DNA from: Prolixibacteraceae bacterium
Lineage (GTDB): Bacteria > Bacteroidota > Bacteroidia > Bacteroidales > Prolixibacteraceae
Assembly (NCBI GenBank): GCA_028683385.1
Contig: JAQUIJ010000024.1
Location: 1 to 64,000, forward strand
Reading direction: 5' to 3'
DNA: 64,000 nt
Shown: one piece after another, positions 54,107-61,944 of the stretch
How the letters are laid out: every line of letters starts with the position of its first letter
Position numbering within the stretch: position 1 is the stretch's first letter
The notes under the pieces: model-generated
What the model saw: the letters and a program-made list of their open reading frames with translations, nothing else
Databases searched by the model: none
What the model was told of the DNA's origin: nothing
Made by a program: the position numbers and the translations under genes

Positions 54107-55537
54107 TCAAATCGCGACAGAATCCTCTTTGGGCAGATTAAACTCATTTTCCCATTTGGCAATCACCACAGTTGCCAGGCAATTCCCGATTACGTTAACC
54201 GAAGTTCGCGCCATATCCATCAATTCGTCAATTCCAAGGATAATGTAGATGGGCCAGATGGGCAATCCAAAACTTGAAGCGGTGGCCAATAAAATGACCA
54301 GTGAGGCACGAGGTACCGCTGCAACACCTTTGCTGGTTAGCATCAGTGTAAAAGCAATAAGTAGTTGTTTTTCGATCGAAAGGTCGATCCCACTGATCTG
54401 AGCCACAAATAGAGTTGCCAGCGAAAGGTACAAGGCTGTTCCATCCAGATTAAAACTATATCCGGTAGGCATTACGAAAGCAACAATTTTACGAGGTACG
54501 CCAAACTCTTCCATTCGCTCCATGGCAACAGGCAAAGCTGATTCAGAACTGGTTGTGGCGAAAGCAATAGCAACGGGTTCAGAAATAGCATTGATAAACT
54601 TTCGGACTGGAACCTTAAATGCAAGTGCAATAGGAAGTAAAACTCCCACCAAAAATACAATCAGCGAAACGTAGAGGGTGGCCAGCAGTTTAAACAGGTT
54701 CACAAATATTTCGAGTCCCATTTGACCAATGCTGAATGCGATAGCCGCAAAAACGGCAAAAGGGGCAAAATACATGATGATTGAGGTGAACTTGAACATG
54801 GTTTCCGATAAGGCTTCGGAAAAAACAATCATCGGACGTTTGAATTTGTCTTTCAGCAAAGCTACAGCGATTCCAAACAAAATGCTGAAAATCACAATTT
54901 GTAGCACCTGCCCTTCGTAAATAGACTTGGCAATGTTTTCAGGAAAAATATGAAGAAGTACATCGGTGCCTTTCAGTACCGGGACGTTTGAAATGTCGGG
55001 ATGCGCAATGTTTTGGGGAACAACCACGCCAACACCTGCTTTGCTGATGTTGATGGCTATCAGGCCAATGAAAAGGGCAATTGTTGAAACTACTTCGAAA
55101 TACAAAAGCGATTTCCAACCCATACGGCCAACTTGTTTTAAGTCGGAATGGCCGGCAATACCGACAACGATGGTAGCAAACAATAGTGGCGCGATTATCG
55201 TCTTGATTAGGCGCAGAAATATCTGGCTGATGACATTTAGATTCAACGCAATATCCTTGAAATCATGGCCAAATTCGGCTCCAACAATCATGCTGATCAA
55301 AATCCAGGTAGTCAGCGAACGTTTGAAAACAGCATAGCCAACCAGAACAACAAGGAAACACCATCGCGAAATAATCAGGAACGTTTCGTTGATTTCGAAC
55401 AAACCATAGTGGTTAAGCAAAGTCGTGAGTGAAACTACAAAGAGCAGCGCAAGCATTGAAAGCAGATACTTTACCGGCACCTTCTTTTTTATTGGGCGAT
55501 TGCTCTGTTTGTTGGGTTGGGCATTTATCGTTGTCAA
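54107..55537 (-). CDS. Dicarboxylate/amino acid:cation symporter (SDF family)
   Basis: 476 aa, of GltP/DctA type. Family signatures: TTSSESALPVAMERMEEFG (hairpin 1), PTGYSFNLDGTALYLSLA (transport motif NLDGTA) and an ILGIDELMDMARTSVNVIGN C-terminal motif that binds substrate. It imports glutamate, aspartate or C4-dicarboxylates with cations. The start is a TTG (MTTINAQPNK); no in-frame ATG lies upstream of it, and the next Met is inside the first membrane segment. A 26-bp near-palindrome lies about 90 bp upstream. Confidence 0.9.
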   Translation of the reverse strand: MTTINAQPNKQSNRPIKKKVPVKYLLSMLALLFVVSLTTLLNHYGLFEINETFLIISRWCFLVVLVGYAVFKRSLTTWILISMIVGAEFGHDFKDIALNLNVISQIFLRLIKTIIAPLLFATIVVGIAGHSDLKQVGRMGWKSLLYFEVVSTIALFIGLIAINISKAGVGVVVPQNIAHPDISNVPVLKGTDVLLHIFPENIAKSIYEGQVLQIVIFSILFGIAVALLKDKFKRPMIVFSEALSETMFKFTSIIMYFAPFAVFAAIAFSIGQMGLEIFVNLFKLLATLYVSLIVFLVGVLLPIALAFKVPVRKFINAISEPVAIAFATTSSESALPVAMERMEEFGVPRKIVAFVMPTGYSFNLDGTALYLSLATLFVAQISGIDLSIEKQLLIAFTLMLTSKGVAAVPRASLVILLATASSFGLPIWPIYIILGIDELMDMARTSVNVIGNCLATVVIAKWENEFNLPKEDSVAI

Positions 55538-55623
55538 ATCTTTTGGTTTTGGGTTGAATTTTACAAAAATAGCAAATTAGGGCAATTGGCAATTTTTTGA
55601 ATGGTGCTGGAAGGAATGTCAAG

Positions 55624-55649
55624 TTGCCATATTTAGCTAAATTTGGCAA
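55624..55649. promoter_or_regulatory. 26-bp near-perfect palindrome upstream of the SDF symporter
   Basis: TTGCCATATTTAG / CTAAATTTGGCAA, 13-bp arms with one mismatch and no spacer. It is 87-112 bp before the symporter start, in operator position. Confidence 0.5.
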
Positions 55650-55702
55650 GTTTGTGATATTTTTTTCTGATCCGATGACTCTAAGTTATCGGATCAGTTT
55701 GC

Positions 55703-55963
55703 TTAAAAGCTAAACTTTTCTTTCATCTTCGGACCTTTTTCTCCCCATTCAACAGTGGCACATTCGGTATAAAAGTCGTGTTCGAAAAAGAGGATATATT
55801 TCTTTTCGTCTGCTTCGTGAAGAAATTCTTCTTTCTCTTCAAGCGAAGTTACCGGATGTAAGCAGTACGAAGTCGGCTAAATAATTGAAATATTGGTTAC
55901 TGTAGGGATCAAGTCCGACATGTAAAAGTAAGTTTTTCCTTCGTATTGAATAAACGGAATCAT
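55703..55963 (-). pseudogene. MBL-fold metallo-hydrolase remnant
   Basis: Reading from ATG 55963: MIPFIQYEGKTYFYMSDLIP, then a stop and a small gap, then LEEKEEFLHEADEKKYILFF, EHDFYTECATVEWGEKGP and a final stop at 55703. This is the C-terminal third of an MBL-fold hydrolase (GGDLIPT / LTLEEKxxFL / LFLEHD pattern). The zinc-binding HxHxDH region is absent and the frame is broken, so it is not functional. Confidence 0.7.
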
Positions 55964-55987
55964 TTTAAATGTGATCAGGAATTTTGA

Positions 55988-57346
55988 CTATAACTGATAC
56001 GGAGCCCTCATTGCCCTGATATACAATTTATTTGCCTCAGCATCACCCACGATTTCGCCACGATTCGGATCCCATGTAACTTTTCGGCCAGTACGGAAGG
56101 CAATGTCGCCAATGTGACTGATTGTATCCGAAATGATGGCTTCATCAAGCGGGCAAAGTTCAGGTTCCTGATCTCTGATTACCGAGAGAAAGCGCATGCC
56201 CATTGTATTTTTCTCACTATTGATCCAGCCTCTGGCATCTTTTGGAAAATCATTTAGCTTCGTGTTTATTGCCGGAATATTGGATTGAGCAGACGAAGCG
56301 CTGAGCGAAATCCAGCCTTTTGAGCCATAAAATGTTGTTCCGTTTCCTTCTTTTTTTGAACGATGATGCATCATCTCTTGTATTGCAATATCGTCACTCG
56401 CAAAATGAACTTCGAGACCGTTTTGATATTTGTAATGTAAATCCCATGACAGAATATTGTTATTCACATCGGCTGCCCAGTTTTTACCTGTTCCTTCACA
56501 ACTGTAATTTCCATTGACTTTATCTTTCAGAATCCACACTAATAAATCCAAAGGTGGTGCGCCCTCAGAAGCCAGAAATCCAATACTGTAATCGTTATTG
56601 TATGAAACGTGATCATTAGTAACCAAATCCGGGCAATAGGCTTGCAAAGAAGCTGGCCCGGTCCACCGGTCAAAATCAAAGTCAGGAGGTACCGAAACCG
56701 CAGCACAGGGAGGAGAAGGTAAAGTGTGTTTGCCCAAAGCCCAAACATCAACACGTTCAATTTCACCAATCGATCCGTCGCGAATCAAGTTATAACCCAA
56801 TTGCAGGTGCTCAAAAGAACGTTGCTGTGTTCCATAATGAAACTTTACATTGTTTTCTTTTAGCTCTTTGGCAAGAATAAGATTTTGAGGGTAGCTCAAC
56901 CCAAGTGGTTTGGCAAGCATGACATGTTTTCCGGCTCGTGCAGCTTTTATTGCTGCTAAAACATGCCAATGATCCGGGGTCGTAATGTGAACAGCATCAA
57001 TATCTTTTCGTTGAAGCATTTCATCCATATCAAGATAGGCCTTGCATTCGTAAAACGAAACATTATTGCCCTTGTAATACTTATTGATATTATTTGCAAC
57101 AATTTCACGACGATTTTTAAATGGATCACAAACAGCAATACTTCTGGAATCAGTTAAAGGCAAGAAATAGGAAACAAGCTCTTTACCGCCCCTTGAACCC
57201 ATTCCGATATGTCCCACATTAATACGGTCGTTTGCTCCCTTAGAGTTTGAACAAGATGTTAATATGTTAGGCATCAGAGCCGTTCCTATAATTCCGGTTG
57301 CAGAATACCTGACAAAATTTCTGCGTGAGAGACTGTTATTTTTCAT
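55988..57346 (-). CDS. Tat-exported Gfo/Idh/MocA family oxidoreductase
   Basis: 452 aa from the ATG at 57346; a TTG three codons earlier is less likely. Twin-arginine signal SRRNFVRYSATG, then a lipobox-like LTSC. The Rossmann start is INVGHIGMGSRGGKEL, with the family EKP-type motif as AKPLGLSY. DHWHVLAAIKAARAGKHVML and the C-terminal domain follow. Such exported members are common in Bacteroidota polysaccharide utilisation and probably act on sugars with bound NAD(P). Monocistronic here, with a perfect 20-bp palindrome 17 bp upstream. Confidence 0.88.
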   Translation of the reverse strand: MKNNSLSRRNFVRYSATGIIGTALMPNILTSCSNSKGANDRINVGHIGMGSRGGKELVSYFLPLTDSRSIAVCDPFKNRREIVANNINKYYKGNNVSFYECKAYLDMDEMLQRKDIDAVHITTPDHWHVLAAIKAARAGKHVMLAKPLGLSYPQNLILAKELKENNVKFHYGTQQRSFEHLQLGYNLIRDGSIGEIERVDVWALGKHTLPSPPCAAVSVPPDFDFDRWTGPASLQAYCPDLVTNDHVSYNNDYSIGFLASEGAPPLDLLVWILKDKVNGNYSCEGTGKNWAADVNNNILSWDLHYKYQNGLEVHFASDDIAIQEMMHHRSKKEGNGTTFYGSKGWISLSASSAQSNIPAINTKLNDFPKDARGWINSEKNTMGMRFLSVIRDQEPELCPLDEAIISDTISHIGDIAFRTGRKVTWDPNRGEIVGDAEANKLYIRAMRAPYQL

Positions 57347-57362
57347 GTTTTTCAATTACACA

Positions 57363-57382
57363 ATCAATCGGATCCGATTGAT
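57363..57382. promoter_or_regulatory. Perfect 20-bp palindrome upstream of the Gfo/Idh/MocA gene
   Basis: ATCAATCGGA / TCCGATTGAT, no spacer, 17-36 bp before the start codon at 57346. The size and symmetry suit a LacI- or GntR-type repressor site. Confidence 0.6.
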
Positions 57383-57489
57383 CTATTATTTTTTGATTAT
57401 TAAGATCTTTCAAAACTGGATCCCTTCGTCATATTCAACCCTTGAAAATATCGATCCCAAATTTGAGGGTGTAATAAAGATAACTTAAA

Positions 57490-58587
57490 TTACTGTGATT
57501 TTTGAGTTCTCAGCATTCTTTTCTGCGCCTCCTGGTCGGTTTCGAAGTCCATAACAAATTGAACTACTCCGAAATAGTCTTCAATACCTTTTTCAACTTT
57601 ATTGGTTTTCAGGTAAACATCGTTCACTTTTCCGGCAGCGTTGTCGATTTGTTCGTTCCGCATGCTTTCCCAGTGCTTCTGCACTTTCCTGATGTCGTCG
57701 ATCACCGGTTTGTTGATTTGATGCACCAGATCAGCGAAGTTATGTAGCCGTCTTGCCTGAGAAAGGAAATAGTTGATCATGCTAATGTTGGCGCTGTACC
57801 GAAGATATTTTGAGTCGCTTTTTGCACAAACCAGCCAGCCATAAAAATTGGCCTCGGCTTCGCTGGTAATTCCAAACTGATGAGCTGATTCGTGAGCCAA
57901 AACCTGCGGATATTCAATCATCAGCAAGTTATCGTTCAGGTGTACCTCGCTGAAAAATGGCCCGTAATAACCGGCAATGCCAGCTTTCGCGAAAAAAGAA
58001 CTTAGGCTTATTGATTTTGGAGTGCGTGAACCCTGCGGGTAATTCAGCTTCAGGAAGGACGAATTTTCTTTGTATGATGATTCTACCAGTCTGGAAATCT
58101 CGGATTTTGTAATGCTCTCGAATGTGCAATACGATTCGTTGGTTTGTGCAATCAGATTTTCCAGAACACGGACAAATTGTACGGTGTCGGGCTTCGATTT
58201 GCCAATCTGAAGCCGGTCGTTAATTCCGGAGCGGTAATAATTAAAACCCCAGAACCAATAAAAAAGCACATAGCAGATGGAAAGTGTTTGCAGAAATAAC
58301 AACAGAAATTTTCTGAATCTGATTTTTCTGAAAATCGCCAATAGGGAAATTGTCAATAGAAAAATCGCCAAAAGCACGTAAAATGTATCGTCCATCGAGA
58401 ATGAAACCCATTTGCTTACAAACGACAACAGAAACGCAATTCCGGGGTAGAACGTTTGGGAGTAGAAGACTTCGGTAACCTTGGGATGACGCGAAAGTAA
58501 TTCAGTTAACCCGAAAGTGGCCAATGCCAGCCAGATTGGTAGAGCTGCCCTTCCAAAGAATATTTGTCTGAATTTACCTTTTGCCAT
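57490..58587 (-). CDS. DUF3810 membrane protein with an HExxH motif
   Basis: 365 aa from the ATG at 58587 (MAKGKFRQIFF). Three hydrophobic segments lie in the first 120 residues (ALPIWLALATFGL, YPGIAFLLSFVSKW, VLLAIFLLTISLLAIF). The soluble domain carries VLAHESAHQFG, an HExxH zinc-peptidase motif, followed by EAEANFYGW with a likely third ligand. DUF3810 is a Bacteroidota membrane family of unknown role, and the motif predicts metalloprotease activity. Confidence 0.85.
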   Translation of the reverse strand: MAKGKFRQIFFGRAALPIWLALATFGLTELLSRHPKVTEVFYSQTFYPGIAFLLSFVSKWVSFSMDDTFYVLLAIFLLTISLLAIFRKIRFRKFLLLFLQTLSICYVLFYWFWGFNYYRSGINDRLQIGKSKPDTVQFVRVLENLIAQTNESYCTFESITKSEISRLVESSYKENSSFLKLNYPQGSRTPKSISLSSFFAKAGIAGYYGPFFSEVHLNDNLLMIEYPQVLAHESAHQFGITSEAEANFYGWLVCAKSDSKYLRYSANISMINYFLSQARRLHNFADLVHQINKPVIDDIRKVQKHWESMRNEQIDNAAGKVNDVYLKTNKVEKGIEDYFGVVQFVMDFETDQEAQKRMLRTQKSQ

Positions 58588-58754
58588 ATCGTCTGATACT
58601 ATATGAATTGCGAAGATCATGTTTTATCTGATTAATCCATAATTTTGCCTAATTTGGGTGCTTCAAAAATCGAAGAATTAAGAATGAATTTTTTGAACAT
58701 TGAAAGTAGTATCACATTCAACTTGGGTGTATTAATCTGATATGAATTAAACGT

Positions 58755-61064
58755 TTGCGACTAAATATACCTTCATATAAGCTCATTTTTATCATTCTGC
58801 TGAATGTTTTTCCTCTGCTTCTGGTGGCTGAAGACCGGGAACCTCAGGATAGCATCAGGCAAAGGCTTCGTTTACATTCGCATCTACTGATTAATCCGGA
58901 AGAACTAAGTCTGCAACAACTTGATTCGTTATTGCTGAAGAAAATTCCGATGGCATTCCTGACTTCAGGAAAAATGACTGAAAAGCTGCAAGGAATGATT
59001 GCCCGGATTCCAAAAGATAATTTGTCGGTAATTGTCATTCCCGAAGGTAAAGCCCCAATTTTAAATAAAGATTACCCCGGAATATTTGTATTGACAGTGA
59101 ATGATCTGGATAAAATCAGCATTAACACTGACGCAGAAACAATAAAGAAGGAACTTAGTTGTAAGGAATTTCTTTGGCTGGAGGTTGATTCGGATTCGAT
59201 TCCTTCAATTGATTTTTTTACAGGCCTATGGGAGCAAACCGGCAAGATGCCTAATTTTATTCAGGCTAAACCATTTTCAATAATCAAGCTTGCTGACATT
59301 ATCCAAGAGCTAAACGGTTATCCAAAAATTTTTGGAGTTGTACGAAATGGAAATCAGCTATTGGCTGGTGTTTCCTGGAAAGACCTTCCGAACAGGGAAA
59401 CGAATGGCTATTTCAGTTTCCCAATCAGTCTGGCGGGAAGTTTGCCACTTTCGCCCTATAAGGCTGGTTACCAGTTTTCTCCTGATATTGTGTTGCCGTC
59501 TCCTGAAAATCTCCGAAACCTGAAAGTTTTCAATGCGGTTCAGCTCGATCCCGATTTTGGGTTGACCGATCAATACAGTTTCTCGAAAAGGATTCGAAAT
59601 TTAAAGCGACTAAACAATGACGAGATAATTTCATATAACATTGGTTACGTTAGGGACGAAACTCGTGGCAACTGCGCTTTTTTTTCCGGGAAGGCCTATA
59701 TTGACGGTGGTTTAAAAAGCAGAACCGCGTTAAAAACCAACTTTAGCATGACTGGTTGGATAAAACCTACTGAGTTGGGTGCCAACAATTGTATTCTGGG
59801 AAAAGGGAAGGATTTTGTACTGAAAATACACAATGGGTTACTCACTTTTACAGTTCAGGGAGTGCGAGATTACTATTCAGCAAAAACGGCAATACCTCTT
59901 AATCAATGGTCGTTCATTAGTTTGGTGCATACTGGCTCTGATAATCTCATCAGTTTTTATCTAAATGGTAAACTGACAGAGAAGATCCGCTTGCTGACTC
60001 CATATGTCGATTCGGATTATACCATGCTCATTGGCAGTAACCTCTGGGAGGAGTATTTTGTGGGCTACATGAGCGAGATTAAAATTTGGGACCGGGAAAT
60101 GAATGAAGAGGAAATCAATACTGAATATTTATCGGGAATTTCGACAAAAGAAGCCATTTCATCAAGTTGGTTTTTGGGACTGATCCTTCTTCTGGGGATT
60201 TTAGGTTTTTACCTGAGACGCCGATTAATTCATAAGGATCAGCCGGATATGGATAAAACGCAGGAACTGGAATTGGTTCCGGTTAAGGTTCCTCTTTCTG
60301 GAAGCATCGCTCATGAAAATTCCGAGCAAATTTGCTGTTTTGGAGGACTGAAAGTGATCGATGCTGATGGAAAAGATTTGAGTAGAAAATTTTCTCCCAA
60401 AATAAAGCAACTTTTTATACTAATTCTTTTGAATAGTGTTGGAGGTCGGACTGGGATTGGTTCAAAAGATCTGTCAGATTGTTTGTGGCCGGGAATGAAT
60501 CCGCAAAATGCCAAAAATATTCGTGGCACCAACATTCAAAATCTGAAAGCATTGCTGGCTTCCTGTCCCGGAATGAAACTTATTTTTCAGGATAAACTTT
60601 GGGTGCTTGAATTTGCTGACGATTATTTTATCGATTATGCTTTTGTTGAAGCAAGGCTGAATGAGAATGGTGCAAGTGATGTTGAAAAACTTGTCAGAAA
60701 GCTTCCCGATCTTTTGTCGATTCTAAAAAAAGGGACTCTGTTGCCTAATATTAGCGAATCGTGGATCGATCCGTACATCGACAGAATGAGTAACCGGATC
60801 ATTGAATATGGGCTGAACATATTTCGATTGCTGACTGAAGAAAAATTCGATTCGCTGCTTTTGGAAGTTGCAGATTTAATCAGTATTAATGATCCGTTGA
60901 ACGAACCGGCTCTGCGAAAAAAAATCGGTATTCTGACACGGCAAGGTAAACTGAGTCTGGCTCATGCGGTGTTCGATAATTTTGCAAAGCTGTACTTCGA
61001 ATTATATCAGGAAAAGTACTCTGGCGATTTCAAAACTTTGGTTTTGGGCGAAGCATTGGAATAG
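58755..61064 (+). CDS. Membrane-tethered regulator: LamG sensor domain, TM helix, cytoplasmic winged helix
   Basis: 769 aa. The N-terminal signal/TM (LIFIILLNVFPLLLVAE) is followed by a periplasmic region with a LamG/concanavalin-like domain at about 310-460 (TGWIKPTELGANNCILGKGK, SFISLVHTGSDNLISFYLNG, GYMSEIKIWDREMNEEEI). A single TM helix (about 473-492) precedes a cytoplasmic OmpR/SARP-like winged helix (ICCFGGLKVIDADGKD ... KIKQLFILILLN ... LWPGMNPQNAKNIRGTNI) and a helical tail. A direct transmembrane signal-to-transcription design. No ATG begins the frame (TTG 58755; an in-frame TGA is just upstream), so the start is uncertain. Confidence 0.75.
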   Translation: MRLNIPSYKLIFIILLNVFPLLLVAEDREPQDSIRQRLRLHSHLLINPEELSLQQLDSLLLKKIPMAFLTSGKMTEKLQGMIARIPKDNLSVIVIPEGKAPILNKDYPGIFVLTVNDLDKISINTDAETIKKELSCKEFLWLEVDSDSIPSIDFFTGLWEQTGKMPNFIQAKPFSIIKLADIIQELNGYPKIFGVVRNGNQLLAGVSWKDLPNRETNGYFSFPISLAGSLPLSPYKAGYQFSPDIVLPSPENLRNLKVFNAVQLDPDFGLTDQYSFSKRIRNLKRLNNDEIISYNIGYVRDETRGNCAFFSGKAYIDGGLKSRTALKTNFSMTGWIKPTELGANNCILGKGKDFVLKIHNGLLTFTVQGVRDYYSAKTAIPLNQWSFISLVHTGSDNLISFYLNGKLTEKIRLLTPYVDSDYTMLIGSNLWEEYFVGYMSEIKIWDREMNEEEINTEYLSGISTKEAISSSWFLGLILLLGILGFYLRRRLIHKDQPDMDKTQELELVPVKVPLSGSIAHENSEQICCFGGLKVIDADGKDLSRKFSPKIKQLFILILLNSVGGRTGIGSKDLSDCLWPGMNPQNAKNIRGTNIQNLKALLASCPGMKLIFQDKLWVLEFADDYFIDYAFVEARLNENGASDVEKLVRKLPDLLSILKKGTLLPNISESWIDPYIDRMSNRIIEYGLNIFRLLTEEKFDSLLLEVADLISINDPLNEPALRKKIGILTRQGKLSLAHAVFDNFAKLYFELYQEKYSGDFKTLVLGEALE

Positions 61065-61136
61065 GGTAATTGTAAAAAATACAGAATTATTTTTGCAGAA
61101 ATGACCCAGTTATGAATTATTAACAAATATGCTGTA

Positions 61137-61144
61137 TATATTTG
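61137..61144 (+). promoter_or_regulatory. -7 box upstream of the ECF sigma factor gene
   Basis: TATATTTG matches TAnnTTTG, 35 bp before the ATG at 61180. No convincing -33 element. Confidence 0.45.
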
Positions 61145-61179
61145 CCGCACTCGGGAGGTAATGGTTTAAACAACAGGGC

Positions 61180-61776
61180 ATGCGGAAAAATAACTTTAGA
61201 AACGACGCTGAAGCAATACGAGGAATGGCGGATGGAGACATGTCAGCGTATCGTTTTTTGTTCGACCACCACTTCACTGATTTGTGCAATTTTCTCCTGA
61301 TTTACCTGCATTCCAAAGAGCTTTCGGAGGAAATTGCGCTTGAGATTTTCACTTTCATCTGGGAAAAAAGACAAACGCTTCAAATCAAAGTTACCTTTAA
61401 ATCATTCTTATTTTCTTCGGCAAAGAATAGGGCAATCAGTTTGTATCGGAAGGAACAAAAAAAGATGTTTACCACTATTGATTTCGGCCAATCGGTATTT
61501 AACGACGATTCGAGTTCGCAACAACTCATGGAGAATAACGAACTACGCGAAATTATTAATACAGCTATCAATAAGCTTCCGGAGAAAAGTAAGCAGATTT
61601 ATCAATTGGCCTGGGAAGAGAACTTTTCTCATAAAGAGATTGCTGAAAAACTCGGAATTACTCCAAAAACCGTTGAGAACCATGTTGGCATTGCCTTGCG
61701 CAAGCTTCGTGAATCGCTGAAGCCATATTACCAACAAATTTTCATGCTTTTATTGGCTCAGTTTTTTATCAACTGA
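61180..61776 (+). CDS. Bacteroidota-type ECF RNA polymerase sigma factor
   Basis: 198 aa. The sigma-2 region is DMSAYRFLFDHHFTDLCNFLLIYLHS ... EEIALEIFTFIWEKR in two blocks; the sigma-4 region is KLPEKSKQIYQLAWEE and HKEIAEKLGITPKTVENHVG. It directs transcription of a small regulon. Unlike most members of this family, no FecR-like anti-sigma or SusC/D pair follows. The next gene is a GH3 glycosidase 168 bp downstream. Confidence 0.9.
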   Translation: MRKNNFRNDAEAIRGMADGDMSAYRFLFDHHFTDLCNFLLIYLHSKELSEEIALEIFTFIWEKRQTLQIKVTFKSFLFSSAKNRAISLYRKEQKKMFTTIDFGQSVFNDDSSSQQLMENNELREIINTAINKLPEKSKQIYQLAWEENFSHKEIAEKLGITPKTVENHVGIALRKLRESLKPYYQQIFMLLLAQFFIN

Positions 61777-61944
61777 TTCCCAAAACATAAACATTATACT
61801 TATCAACCCATTCTAAAACAATAAGTTGATTGATGTGTATGAGTTTGTAGGCTTTTGAATAAAATGTCGGTTAAATAATTACTTTTAATTTATTAAAATC
61901 GACTTATTCTCAGAACCTTTCAAAACCTAAATTCTGAATCAATT

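Noticed and set aside
54966-55337. 123-codon ORF antisense to the SDF symporter
   Set aside because: Shadow frame of a well-supported transporter gene; no independent start or domain.
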